Assembly (NCBI GenBank): GCA_013398295.1 | Contig: VZSF01011317.1 | Span: forward strand, 36,973 to 100,972 | Length of the DNA: 64,000 nucleotides | Reading direction: 5' to 3' | Origin: Chionis minor | Taxonomy: Eukaryota; Chordata; Aves; Charadriiformes; Chionididae | Shown here: positions 1 to 12,300 of the stretch, piece by piece | Layout of the letters: every line of letters starts with the position of its first letter | How positions within the stretch are numbered: position 1 is the stretch's first letter | Made by a program: the position numbers and the translations under genes | The notes under the pieces: model-generated | What the model was told of the DNA's origin: nothing | Seen by the model: the letters and a program-made list of their open reading frames with translations, nothing else | The model's database searches: none

Positions 1-3000
1 TGGTTTTGGCTGCAAATGGGTAACGATTCCCACGGTTCCCACCTCTCTCCACTCCGTGTTGCTGCCCCTGAGTTTGCAGTTGGGGTCAGTGGTTGTGTTT
101 TTTGCCTTTCTCCCAGCAGGACAAACCACCCGGTGCCTTTAGGGCTCTCCCGCAGAGCTACCCATGGCTTTCCTGCAGGTGTCGAAATCAGACAGTTTGG
201 ATCCAGCGTCCCTCTTCCCTTGCTCTTGCATCTTCCTGTTTGCGAGAAGAATAAATTCTGCCACTTTGTGATTGCTTTCCCCAAAATCACTCTCCCTTCC
301 AGTTCCCAAACGACTTCTCGTGGTGACAGTCCAACCTAGCTAGCTCTTTGTCCATGTCCTGGTTTGAGGTGAAACATCTGAGCTGAAACATCATCTCCAG
401 CATCCTAGGGAGCTGGTGGACCATGTCCCTGCCTGTTATTTCCAGTTGTGGGTAATTAAAATAACATCCTTTGTTTTGACTGATCTTGGTAGTTGGAAGA
501 ACCTCTTCTACCTCCTCCCCACATCTCCTGTCATGGCCACATCCCAGGAACAGTCGTGTGCCCTCCCAGCCCTGTCTTCCTTTCCTCTGCTCTTCCCACA
601 TTACTTCTGTAAGGACAAAAGTAGGTTTCTGTGCTGTGAGTTGGTTGCACATAATGTCATCATTGTGGCTGCGTCTTAAGAACTCATGTCGTACTTACTC
701 ATTTCCTACGTTCTTGGGGGAGGTTGTATAGACATAGTAGATAATTGCTGCGTTGCCCTTTTCCCTTCATCAGGTCACGCTTAAACCTGGAATTTCTCCA
801 AGAAAACTGGATCCTTCCCCATTTCCTGTATTTATGTACCCCTGCCCAGGGCAGGGGGTTCTCAGCTGTGAAAATTCAGCCACCAAAATCTTCGTCCCCA
901 GACAGAGCTGGCCAATGTGCCTGAGTTTCCTTTGTTTGGGGTGAGGACCATGCACCTCCCAGCTTTGATGTCCCACTGGCATCCAAGCCTAAGCACGGAG
1001 CCCTCTTCATTTCCATCGCCACCCAGGGAGCCCCGAGCCCCTCCGAACCCCACAGTCACCAGGGGCTCACACGTTTCATCTGCCACCCAAACCAGCAGGT
1101 CAAGCCAACCTGCACCACAAACAACAGACCCAGGATGTAGGAGACAGGTATTTAAAATGGAAATCAGGTTCTGAGATTGGCCCCAAGCAGTTCAGGAAAA
1201 TGTTATAATTAATTGCGAGCTACCGCTGCAAATATTGCTGGCTGGAGGAAGAGATTCGAGCATCCTTTCTCTGGTCTTACTCTGCAATCCAAGAGTTTAT
1301 TTACTGTACATTGCAAAATAGAGCCCTTCCTCCCTCCCCATTTTGTGTTGAACAAACAATGCTATGTCTCTCCTGCCACTGCAGTATTAGGAAAAACTGG
1401 GTCATGCATATAATTCTGCAGAGGGAAACAAAAGGCCATTCTGCCCCTGTTGGATCTCATATTTATGGATGCTGTGGCACATTATGGTAATTCTCGCTTG
1501 AATCCAGCATATAATTAATAGCTAATAATTTGGCAGTGGCATTTTTACATGCAGATTTGGGGAGAGATTCATGTCACCGTGGACAAGACAGTAAAATATG
1601 ACTGACATATAAAACTGCTTGCAGACTTTCCAAGGCACCAGTTTCCTACCTCCTCTTTGCCTTCCGGCTTTTTAATGTACTCTCCCATTTCGGAGGGCGT
1701 TGTTGATAACTAATTCTTTCCTCTGTTTGGATTCTGCTCCGTTTTTAAGAAAAATTACAAGCATGTCTGCATGCGTAACTGGATGGTTGATGAATTTATT
1801 AGAAGTATAATGTCGACATCTGTTCGGTACTCGCAGAGGGACAGTTTCAGGAAGGTGGTAAATTGTGGCGACAGGGGAGAACGCTCGCTTATACTTGCTT
1901 GTAGGTTGTACGTGTCAATTTTATAGAAGCTCATGTTCAAAGTGGATAAACTCAACTTTGGCTTGGTGAGCAGGCTGAAATCACCAGGAGTGAAAACTGG
2001 TGTAAATCTATGGATTTCTGGCACCTTTTAATGTTTCTTTGTGCTCCTCTGTGCATTTAGCCAGGTATTATCTCTTACATGTGCACTCAGTGTCTCGTTG
2101 CAGTAAAATAGATCTCAGGCCAAACAGATGAAAATAAAAGGAAAAAAACCCAAAACCCTGGAAAAATGTTTCCAGGGCTGTGACTGAGAACAGAAGTGTT
2201 CCTGCTTTGCTGAGGTCAGGATGTGACACAACCACTCCCCTCCGAGTAAGGCTGAAGCAAAGAAGGTGAAGAAGCAAAAATCACTGCCATTATCACCCTG
2301 GGATGGTCGGGCATAATCCTGTGGGGTGAGACAAGGTCTTGGGGCATAAACATGTCCTTCCAAGCGTGTCCATTCTTGCATGCTGCTGCGTTTCCCTGGC
2401 AAATCTGGGGTGACATATGGTCTAGGAAAGCAATGCTGCAGACCCCCCTCCCAACTTCCCCAGGCGCACACGCACCTCCGCATCATTACACATCCCCTAA
2501 ACACTAAATATCTGCTGCACCTTTTCATTTGCGTGTTTGTTTTTCAGACAACAGCCAGCCAAGGCTGTGGGTCCGCACTTTCCCACTACAGCATCTCCTG
2601 GTACTGCCTATATACAGCTATGCTTTAATCCCCAAAACAGCATTATCATCAAAGAAGGCCCTATGTGTATTATTTATTCTCATTGATGCTCCAAACAAAT
2701 TGTGTGAATCAATGCACTGGCAAGGCTTTGGAGTAAGAGCACTAGAATCAGCGCTGATATCACCCGACAGCATCCCATTCAGAAGGACTTTAAGCAGCCC
2801 TGGCTCACATCCCTGTGGCCTTGGGTGCAGGGCAGCCTTGTTCCTCCTGACCCAGGAAGCCAAATAACGGAACAGCACTGGGAGCGATGCCTACAGCCTT
2901 CCTGCTCCTGAAGAACCATGGCAAATGCATGCAGCACCCCTGCCCCCCCTCAGAACACCCATGGGACTGAGGGATGTGGTCCTGGAGAACCTCAGCGAAC

Positions 3001-3875
3001 ACATGGAGCAACCCTGCCACCCTTGGGGATGACCCCACACACGGGACTGGGGGACGTGGTCGCTGGATGATGCGAGTGGGCATCACCGGGGAGAGCAGGA
3101 GGTGCACGGGGCTGTGACGAGGGGCTGCAGGAATGGCCAGTCCCTGCACACTACCCCGGACGGGAGCAGGCAGTTTGGGTCTGCTGCTGCTAATTCAAAA
3201 TACCTTATAACAGGGTCGTGCTGGCGCTGAAATAAGCATTTTGCCACTTTAACTCATGGGGTTTTGGTCTTAGGCAGATGACTTGACATGCCCTTTCCCC
3301 AGCCTGCTCTCTGCCCAGTTCCTTCCTTGCTGGTTTTGCTTCTACTGTAGCTGTTCTTCTTCAGATGCAAAGAAAGAACAATGCGAGTAGAAAAGAGGGA
3401 GGGTGAGGCACACCCACACATTTCATTTTTATGGGTCTTTCACTGTATTTCCTCTATCTCTCATTTAATACACCGGTGACATTTGCGTACTCCCCAAAAT
3501 GCCACCTAGGAAAGAAAACACATTAAGATGAAGCTGGACATAAAGAGCGAGGTGCCCTTCAGTGGGAATGACTGAATGTGCGAGGCAGCCTGCAGGCGCA
3601 GGCATCCCTCTGCGCCGAGCTCTCCCAGGAATCCCTGAGCTGCTGCTGGGGTGAGATGCACCAGCTCCGCGCTGCGGGTCACACAGGCTCCTGCTCTTCC
3701 GTTTGGTCTTCTGCGATTTGGCTGCCACTTGTCAGCAAAGGCGATGTCCGGGAAGTGGGAGACAGTTTTGCATGGAGGTGATCCACTTCCCGCTCTGCTC
3801 GTGCTGCGTCCTGGTCCTCCACTGCTTTGATGACTTGTCATTGCAAGGGAACTGCAGCCAGACATGGAGAAGCCC
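1..3875. other. Intergenic DNA without recognisable gene
   Basis: I see no CR1 element, RNA gene or convincing exon here. The open frames present are short, overlap on both strands and resemble nothing I know. The stretch 1,440-1,575 is AT-rich with several TAAT cores and is listed separately as a candidate conserved noncoding block. The remainder is ordinary single-copy DNA of mixed composition. Confidence 0.6.
1440..1575. promoter_or_regulatory. Candidate conserved noncoding element
   Basis: This is a repeat-free AT-rich block with stacked homeodomain-type cores (ATAATTAATAGCTAATAATT at about 1,510-1,529), bounded by more GC-rich DNA. That texture is common in vertebrate noncoding enhancers. 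The call rests on composition and motif density only. No alignment was possible and it may be neutral AT-rich DNA. Confidence 0.2.
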
Positions 3876-4113
3876 ATAATAACAGTAATAATAGTAACAG
3901 TAACAGTAACAGTAATAGCAATAGTAATAGCAATAGCAATAGCAACAGTAATAGCAACAGTAATAGCAATAGTAGTAGTAGTAGCAGTAGCAGTAGTAAT
4001 AGCAGTAGCAGTAGTAATAGCAGTAGCAGTAGTAATAACAACAGCAACAACAATAATAATAACAACAATAATAACGATGATGATGATGATGATGGTGATG
4101 GTGATGATGATGA
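3876..4113. repeat. Compound trinucleotide microsatellite (ARY)n then (GRT)n
   Basis: About 79 trinucleotide units run almost without interruption. From 3,876 to about 4,074 every unit I read fits A-(A/G)-(C/T): AAT, AAC, AGT or AGC. After that come GAT and GGT units. A longer pattern of six units (about 18 bp, AGT AGC AGT AGT AAT AGC) recurs around 3,984-4,036, so expansion also acted on larger blocks. The repeat produces long open frames in several phases: Asn/Ser then Asp on plus, a pure Leu run on minus, and Ile/Val/Thr/Ala or Tyr/Cys runs in others. These are consequences of the repeat and not genes. Confidence 0.95.
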
Positions 4114-5438
4114 AGGCAGTTAGCGCTGGGCTGCAGATAGCTCCTGGGTCTGGGAAGCTCCCTGGGCCAGGCACACCAAGGCAACAGGAATCTGGAGAGG
4201 CGGGTGAAAGGATTTACCCTTCGGACACAGGGGCTTTGGGGCAAATATCGGGCATCCTTCACCAAGGAGCTGCTGTTTATGGCCTTAAATTGGGTGACTG
4301 AGGACTTCTGCTCGGAACAAAACATCTCCTCAATTGTAGCCGACAAGTTTGGTACAGACAGACAGGACAACGCTCCTCATCCCTGATACTGCATATGCCT
4401 TTAGAGCTGCTATGGCAGTTTGGGTGTGAAGCTCAGCCCATAGAGGCAGTCACTCAGCTCAAAAGCGTACGTGGCACATCGTACCCCAGGCCTTACCCAC
4501 CGCCTGTGTGTGCCCTTCCCAGGGGGAAGGGGGTGGGATGCTCCAGAAGTACCAGCTTGGCCTGAGCGCAGCCCCGGGGTTCTCTGGCTCCGGGCTCAAG
4601 TCCAGTGCTGGAGCTGATCTGGTTCATGTTCTTGAGCAAAATCCCTGCCACGGGGATAATCATGCCCAAGGCCAGTCTCCAAGGGGAGCACGGAGGCTTC
4701 ATTAGCTGATGTTTAGGAAAGGCTTTGAGCAGGAAAAGTGTATTCAGCGTTAAAAATGAATGAGCATCAGCAATGCCAAAAATGCGTGTGATAGAGAGGG
4801 GGAGAAAGACAATATTGGAGGACAAAGTGCTCAGGGAGCAAAGAGCTGGCCCAGACACAGCAACAGCTTTGCTAGCAGGCATGGCTGCAGTGCTGGCCCT
4901 GGCACAGTGTCCTTCAGGGACCAGTGGCCCAACTGGCTTCTCCCACCTTGCGCTGGCACAAAGAGCAGTGGAAATCTCTCAGCACCCTCCTGGGAACTGG
5001 CAAGCGGGAGATGTGTCAGCGCTACTGTCCTTCCACCATCCCCTCATACCAGTCCTGGGACTTGTTGGGCTGAAGACACCTCCCTTCCGCTGAGAAATGG
5101 GGGATCCATCAAACACCTCCTGCTTTCTCCCTCCCCACCACTGCCCAGTCTCAGACCTCCAGGTTTTCTCTGCCTGCAGGGCTCCTGTCCTGAGGCTGAG
5201 CCTCTGCTGTGCACTGGAGGACACTGTCAGACAAGAGCAACAGTTCAGGTTCCCAACAGGGTAATAGAGATGGTAAAGGAGAAGGTCAGGTGACTTTTGT
5301 GTCACCACTGTCATAGATCTGAGCTTGGCCTTGGGTCTGTAACAGGTCCAAGGGACTGAGCGAGTATGAAGGCGGCCTTTGACAGGTCCTTCAGCTGGTC
5401 CTGAAGGACTCACCCACACCCCATGGCACTGGGTTTCG
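4114..5438. other. Intergenic DNA, nothing recognised
   Basis: There is no repeat family or RNA gene that I recognise. A 177-codon plus-strand frame (4,760-5,293) crosses the region, but it has low-complexity Ser/Pro-rich composition, no recognisable domain and overlapping frames on the other strand. I treat it as a chance frame in GC-rich DNA. Confidence 0.55.
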
Positions 5439-5806
5439 TAGAATCATAGAATGGTTAGAGTTGGAAGGGACCTTAAAGATCATCAAGTTCCAACCCCCCT
5501 GCCATGGGCAGGGACACCTCTGACTACAGCAGGTTGCTCAAAGCCCCATCCAGCCTGGCCTTAAACACTTCCAGGGATGGGGCCTCCACAGCTTCCCTGG
5601 GTAACCTGTTCCAGTGCCTCACCACCCTCACAGTAAAGAACTTCTTCCTAATATCTAATCTAAATCTCCCCTCTTCCAATTTAAAACCATTACCCCTTGT
5701 CCTATCACTAGACTTCCTGACAAAGAGTCCCTTTCCAGCTCTCCTGTAGGCTCCCTTCAGATACTGAAAGGCTGCTATCTCCCCGGAGCCTTCTCTTCTC
5801 CAGGAA
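5439..5806 (-). mobile_element. CR1 LINE, 3' fragment, antisense
   Basis: Read on the minus strand this is the end of CR1 ORF2 plus the 3' UTR. The plus strand therefore opens with the inverted tail (AGAATCATAGAATGG), then the GGAAGGGACC and CCATGGGCAGGGACACC blocks, then the region encoding the C-terminal end of the ORF2 protein. The element is 5'-truncated, as almost all CR1 copies are, and carries no intact gene. It belongs to the same sequence group as the copies at 15,540, 20,830, 21,352, 26,103 and 58,668 (tail with CAGGTTGCTCAAAGCC). Confidence 0.95.
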
Positions 5807-6128
5807 GTTTCCCTCAGGAAGAGATGACCAGCACCTTGTCAACCATTTTATGACTGTGTCCTTGTGTCCAGAAGCATCTGATGGGAACTAGCAAAGTACG
5901 AGATATGTCTTATCACCTCTGGCTACTCCCCACCCACTGCCCCTGAAATGCTGCCCATCAGTACCTTCTTCTGACATTTGGTTCTGTTCCACACTCACAA
6001 GCTTTACAGTCTCTCCTGCAGTGTCCCTCCTTCTCTCTCTCCTGTTCTCCAAGCTGTCCCGTGGCAGCTTCTCTGACCACATCCCCCGTCTTGGTGGTTT
6101 GCCACTCTGGTCAGTCGCTACTTACCAT

Positions 6129-8504
6129 TCACCATGCTGAGATTTTCTTTATTTCTTTAGAGTCTGTCTGGTTTTCACCTGCAGCCAGCCTGACTTGGTA
6201 TTGTGGAAGCTTAGTTTCAGCTGAATCCATAAGTGGCTCTTTCTACATTGGCTTCAGAAGGGAGAGATCCAAAAGATTCCCATGTTGGTTGATGGTCACA
6301 GCAAGTTCTACCTGGGCATGGAGAGCATGGCAGCATGTAAGTCATTCTCCCATCTGCAGCATTGCTTTTACCTGCACACAAGCTCTGGCTAAAATTGGTA
6401 CCATCACTATACCTGATGCTTCCTCATAATTTATCTTAAAAAGCACCACTCCGAAGTGGGTGCACGCAGCCTGAGGGACACTTGTACTGCCCAGAGATAG
6501 GGGAGCCTCAAACCATGCTAAGCTTCCACTCATATTGAGTTTTCCATCCTGGTACTCCTTATGACTTGAGCCATTGTAGTCAGCACGCTTGGGCTGGAGC
6601 AGCTCTTAAAGTGTAGAGGACACCCCACCTCTCTGATGGGACAGGCTGTACAGCTGCCTGATGGCCACATGCAGGCACAAGCAAGAGGATGGGTGTGCAG
6701 CTGGCGCGAAGGGGGAACAGGACATGCTGGCCCCTCTCCGTGGCAGCCCACTGAAGGCATACGCCAGCTGTGCAACTGTGTCCACAATCCAGTTCACTGG
6801 AACAACATTAGCCAGTGAATCCTATGGAAATCAGCAGGCACTGGGCATCTGAATGTCTGGGGAAATGACCATGGCCATACAGGGTGTCTTAGCAAACTAT
6901 GGTCTTCTCTGGTGGGGGTTAATAATGAAATAGCTAGGCTGTCCTTCCAGTCTGGGGGCAAAGATGGGGATGGCTGAGGCCATGTTGAGGAATGACAGTT
7001 GTACAACGCCACCAGCTACCTTGAAACGGAAATACAAGCCTCTACCTAGCAGGTTCATCAAGCAGATCTGCTTTTACAGAGTCTGTAACAAAATTGCCAA
7101 GCATTCAGCAAGTTCTGTACAAGGAACAAGCCTGCCTCGCCCCTCCTCCCACTTCTCCTAAGGCTGAATGTCATCCTTGGTCCAAACCAAGGGGATGCAC
7201 CTTCCTTGACTACCAGAGCACATCAGTGTGGAGATCTCACCATAGGGAGTCATAGCTCTCTGGGTTTTCCTTTCATTTGTGGTGACATTAGCTCTGGCTT
7301 TGCCATGGAAAGCTGGGTGTGAAAAGACATGGAAAGGAGGATGTTTCCTACAGCTGAGAGCCTGAAGGCAGCCGTGACTGAGGAGGCAAACCTGCTGACT
7401 CACATGGTTTCCCTGCTGCTCTTCAGGCTCATCTCACATCGCAGGGAACCTGCTAGCAACCCTGTCCAGAACACTCCTCCGTGGAGTTCCTGCTGTCCCT
7501 CCCAGGCAGCTCAGCTCTTGACCAGCGGGGGACACAGAGGCTCTCTGCAACTCCAGCAGATTTCCCAAAGGCTCAGATGGGAAAGGACCTTATAACCCTT
7601 CTCTTCCCAGCCCTCTAGCAAAAACCATCTTTGATCTCTTGTGTATTACCATTGCATCTCCCTTGCGACGTGGTTCTGTGAGAGGGAAGGAAATGTCCTT
7701 TGGTCCCAGTACCCAGGTGAAGGTATGGCTCTCATGCACACATACTAAAAGTACACTGTGCCTCGTGCTCCCAGGCAAATGAGGACACTTCCTACTCTTC
7801 TCCCTGAGGAGCACAGCTGAACTGCTTGCAGTGGAAGTACTGCCAAGCTTCCCAGATGAACTGCATGTCACTTCCCACGTCTCTGGAGTAGCAGCTCTGA
7901 CATCAAGTCAACAAGTGCTGCCAGCACGCCACGAGCATTCACCCTTTTGGATGTTTTTCCAAACTGAACCCTAGCTCTGAGCCCGTTTGAACTGGTGACC
8001 CACCATTACTGTAGAGCAGTGAGGTGGAACAAGCTATACGAGACCCAGGACAATTATAGTAGGCACCAGGAGATCCTTTGGAGCAAGTTCTTGGACCCAT
8101 GCTTCACCTCGCAGTGGGTGCCCACAGCAGTGGGATCTGCAGAAGGTAGGATCCAGGCAGATTGAGCACAAGGTGCAGCAGAAGAACAAGGTTGTGCTGT
8201 AATCAGAATTTCTGCTCAAAAGCAGCTTTCCCAATAACAGCACTGGGTGCAGCCTTACACAATGCTGGCTTTTCCAGCCAGCCCACTCCACATCAGAAGG
8301 AAGAGGAAGGAAGGGAAAAGGACTGAAAACTGTTTGATATTTCTCATATGAGGGAGAGAGATTCAGAGATGGACATTGGCCATGGAGCTTCAAAGGCATG
8401 TCTTCAAGTTTCTTCTTTCTGATAAACATCGTGTGTGACCTTTGGCAAATCAGAAACTTACATTCTGTTGGAACATCTAGTTTGATTTCTTGTTTGACAC
8501 TGAA
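6129..8504 (-). pseudogene. Possible decayed coding sequence, minus strand
   Basis: A single minus-strand phase (codon starts at positions congruent to 2 modulo 3) stays largely open from 8,504 to 6,129. Counting by hand from 8,429 to 6,129 I find 14 stops in about 767 codons, where about 36 are expected by chance at even composition. The separate open segments 8,429-8,034, 7,871-7,590, 7,403-7,158, 6,797-6,606 and 6,533-6,342 all share this phase. Stops lie at about 8,036, 7,973, 7,910, 7,592, 7,436, 7,160, 7,076, 6,899, 6,833, 6,824, 6,608, 6,344, 6,245 and 6,131. Two stretches recall large lipid-transfer proteins (apoB, vitellogenin, apolipophorin): LDVPTECKFLIC near the 8,470 end, and the segment with ARACVQVKAMLQ followed by a beta-strand-like stretch near 6,390-6,250. 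The middle does not clearly match, so I do not assign a product. It could be an old pseudogene, an exon cluster, or chance. Confidence 0.28.
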
Positions 8505-8618
8505 TTATAACATGTAACCAGCTCCTCCTGTCGAGTTCGACAGCTTGTGTTTGACTAAAGCACAGATTCCCCATCTGTTCTTCAGCCTCAGTCCTTTTCA
8601 CTGCAACATCACACTGCA

Positions 8619-8708
8619 AACTGGTACAGATGATCCCCCTAAGTCCCCCAAATCTTTTTCTAGGTACGTTGAGTCCCCAAACTATAGGCACCGCCTGCGT
8701 TCCTCATT
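8619..8708. repeat. Local duplication, copy A
   Basis: This 88-base segment, starting CTGGTACAGATGATCCCCCT and ending GTTCCTCATT, recurs at 10,151-10,241 in the same orientation with roughly 85% identity by eye. It is not CR1. Copy A sits just before the CR1 insertion at 8,974. It may be a fragment of an undescribed low-copy repeat or an old local duplication. Confidence 0.8.
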
Positions 8709-8973
8709 CCCCAGTATATCCCACTGCATGGAGTGATATTCATCCTACGCTGCTGGCAGAGATACAGGCCACAGTACAACTGCTCTGTTACTGCAGTTAC
8801 TAATTATCCCACCAATCTTTCTGCAATCCCCAGCTTTTACCAGCAACGGTATTTATTTTTGCCCTCAAACTAGTGGCAGAGTTGAACAGCACTGGAATTA
8901 GTAGCTCTCCCTCCAGTTTCCAGGTAAGGAAACCAAACATTTTATTTTGCCTGGAGCTATCTGCACCATTTCA

Positions 8974-9371
8974 GCTGAGGGAACTGGGGTTGTTCAGCCT
9001 GGAGGAAAGGAGGCTGTGGGGAGACCTTCTCACTCTCTACAACTACCTGAAAGGAGGTTGTAGCCAGGTGGGGGTCAATCTCTTCTCCCAAGGAACAAGC
9101 AATAGGACAAGAGGAAATGGCCTCAAGTTGTGCCAGGGGAGGTTTAGGTTGGATATTAGGAAAAACTTCTTTACCGAAAGGGTTATCAAGCATTGGAACA
9201 GGCTGCCCAGGGAGGTGGTGGAATCACCATCCCTGGAGGTATCTAAGAGACAGGCAGACGTGGTGCTGAGGGACATGGTTTAGTGGTGGTTTTGGCAGTG
9301 TAGGTTTATGGTTGGACTCGATGATCTTGAAGGTCTCTTCCAACTCAAGTGATTCTATGATTCTATGATTC
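8974..9371 (+). mobile_element. CR1 LINE, 3' fragment
   Basis: The plus strand reads as the C-terminal end of CR1 ORF2 ([25 protein letters not shown], continuing to [20 protein letters not shown]), a stop at about 9,281, a short 3' UTR (GGTTTAGTGGTGGTTTTGGCAGTG) and the ATTCTATGATTCTATGATTC tail. It is 5'-truncated and non-coding as a gene. It belongs to the same group as the copies at 12,466, 17,300, 34,928 and 42,030. Confidence 0.97.
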
Positions 9372-12300
9372 AGGCTAACTAGGTGTTGCACAGGTCATTC
9401 CTTTCAGTAGGCCTGGATTATCCTACAGCCCGTGGGCTACTGCCCTATAGCAGCCCCTCCATGGGAAGACCTCAAGAAGAGCCTGTCTTTTCTTTCACAG
9501 AGGAAGGGAAGGAAGTTGCTGGGAGCAATGCAATAGAAGGATATCGAAAGTCTTGGACTTTGGCTTAGTGTGAGACCTGGTTGTCCTCTTCTATAACCTT
9601 GCTTCTTGCTATTCTGTAAAACGGGCACATTGTTCCCTAAAATCAGCACAGTGGTCCCTCCATGTTTCAGCAACTGGAGACACAGCAGAGGGGAGGTAAA
9701 AGGGCTGACAATGCCAGAGCAGTCTGGGAAGCCTGATCTCCTTGATATTATGCTGGGATTTGCAGAGTTATTTTCATGTGGAATTGGAAGGAAATCTCAA
9801 ACAACATTAGCGGAATGAAAGCCCTGCACAGTTTTGTTTTGGAAACACAGAAATTTTTGAAGAAAAATGTAGCTTCCAAGATACCTGGCAGCATTTGGCT
9901 AAAAGTGACCAGATTGCCAGGGATTTCAGGGCTGCTCAGAGGAGGGGGAGCTACCAGGATAGACCACGGCAGATGCCTCCGTTCAATACAATAGGTGCGT
10001 GGAGAATTGTTACCGATTGCTGGGGTTTGTAATATTACTAGAGAGACCCTCTGAATTTGACGTCAGATTTTGAAGAAGGTTGATGATGGAGGTCATAGAG
10101 AGGGAAAGGAGGGCTAGTAGGAAAGGGAATAACGAATTTCACACCATGCGAGCTGGTACAGATGATCCCCCTAAAATGCCTCAAATCCTTTTCTAGATGC
10201 ATTGAGTCCCCATGCTACAGGCACTGACCGTGTTCCTCATTCAGGGAGGGAGATGTTTTAAGGAAAATGGAGCTCAGCTGAGCTTTTGATTACAGATTTC
10301 AGCCCTTGAGTGATAACACAGTCAGGGTCCCGAGACAAATCGCCATATCAAGGTTTTCAGACACAGGCTATTATCCTTTAGGGCTGCTTTGAAACACCTC
10401 TGGGGGGGCTAATAAAGATCACAATTCTAAAACGGTGGAACCCATTTCACAGCAGGGTAAAGCCAGCATTAATATGTTAAAGCCTAGTCATCAAACACAC
10501 CTTTCATTCAAAAACACCCGAGAAGCTTAGCCATTTCCAAGTCAGCCCAGCCTAGGATACTTTCGGAGTGCCACCTCAGGCCCCAATACTGACAGCGAGA
10601 CTCCTTCTTGTTGCCAGGAGTCATGAAGGCATCTGTAGGCAATAGATCCTCCAAAGATTTTAGTCTCCTGCCCAGGCTGGCCCTTTACATCAAACATCTT
10701 CCTTGTGCAACCTGTCCCATCCTGCCCAAGCTGAATGAGTAACGATAAAAACCCATCAAGGAGGCCAGTTCTTGTTTGCTCTTATTTTCAATTAAAAAGA
10801 CTGAGCCCAGGGAGGTTTTGGCCATGGTGTCAGTTTGGAGCCTGCAAAGGCAAAGGCAGACCAGCGGTATGCAGGTCAGCTCAGTGGGAAAGGGACAGGG
10901 ACCTGAGAAAGAGGAAAAGAGTGACGGAAGGACATGTGGAGAGACAGCCGAGGAGATGGATGGGGAGGGAGGACCTGCTGTTCTTTCATAAGGCTACCAT
11001 CCACTAAAGCATGGCCCTAGCGCTACACAGTGCTGTCCTGGTTTGAGTTACAGGGTTGCCGAGTCCTGCCTTATTCCTCCTGATCAAAGGATGTCTCCTT
11101 CCCTGCGCTTGGGGATGAAGAAGTGATGCAGGGAAAGGTCGAGGACTGCAGGGTGCCAACAGCCCCAGGCAGCCCCTGCAGCAGCAGGTTGCACATGGCT
11201 CGGGCGGCCCTTTCAGATCTGTGGAGCTCCTCCAGAGGAGATCTTGGGGCCTTTTTTAGGCTGCTTGCTAAAACCTAGAAATCTGAGCAACCAACAAAGG
11301 CCCCTGGTGATTGCTGACATAGGAGACTTAGCCAAATGATGACTGAAGTGAGGGGCTGGACCTTCTGGGACGTATCCTGCAACCTGGGCTCTTGTGACAC
11401 ACAAGGTCTGCCCAATTTAGCCACGGTGCTTGACGCTGCTCTTGTGCCATCCCGCTGTGACCATGCCTTCTGCAAAAGCAGAGCAGGTGGGACAGAAGGG
11501 AAGGCACCTGCTGCCTTTCTTGCTCTAGTTCACAGCTTCACGTCTCCACCAAACCGTTCCGTCAAGGTGGGTTTGCACTAAGATGCCCATCCTGCCCAGC
11601 CAAGGTATGGACACAGGCTATGCACTGTCCGATCCATCTGGGGAGCTGTAGTTCCAGTGAGGACATGGGACTGAGTTGAAGAGCAGGGAAGGGGCTCTGT
11701 GGATGTATGCAGCTGTATTTTCAATGCATGCGAGCTGGAGCTCTTTATATTTTCCTTCCAAATCATGCTACACAGTACCTGTGAGACATTCCCCGGAGAA
11801 GCTGACCCTGCTCAATGCTGGACTGTGTTGGGCAGGTGGGAATAGGCAAAGTGTGGTTTGTTTTCTGAGCTGAGCAGGCTGTGCCAGCTTCCCCGAAGGA
11901 ATGGCTTTCAGCCTGGAAAGCACTGTCTGTCCAAATGAGCATGCTCTTGCCTTGATTCGCCAGGAATTTGTCAAGGGAGCCAAAGCTCAGCATTGCTGCG
12001 AGAGAACGTTTTGATTTCCATTTTGAAACATCATCACTTTCAGTTTAGTCTCATAAAACTCTTCTTTGCCTTTTCCCTGACCTTGAGGTTGCCTGGCGTG
12101 ATAAGGCTGCACCCATACTATTACACTTTTACCCTTTAAAGGGCTGGGTGCATCCAGTTTGCCGCTGGGGATGGTGCCTGTGTTGGGTTAAGTCCTGAAT
12201 CCACCATGGGAATTGCTTGGGCAGAGCTGGGGCCAAATTTGCGCCTAGGACTCGGTCCCACCAAGATGAGCGTGCAGACAACTGAGCACCAGTGCCTGGA

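Noticed and set aside
344..420. CATGTCCTGGTTTGAGG as a possible LTR start (a similar text lies near 11,036)
   Set aside because: No TATA, polyadenylation signal or U5 text follows in the expected order, so only the first few bases resemble an LTR.
3827..4370. Long frames encoding poly-Asn/Ser, poly-Leu, poly-Ile/Thr and Tyr/Cys runs on both strands
   Set aside because: They are all readings of one trinucleotide microsatellite, have no flanking gene structure and occur in several phases at once.
4760..5293. 177-codon plus-strand frame
   Set aside because: No recognisable domain and low-complexity GC-rich composition. A 106-codon frame in another phase overlaps it. It reads as a chance frame.
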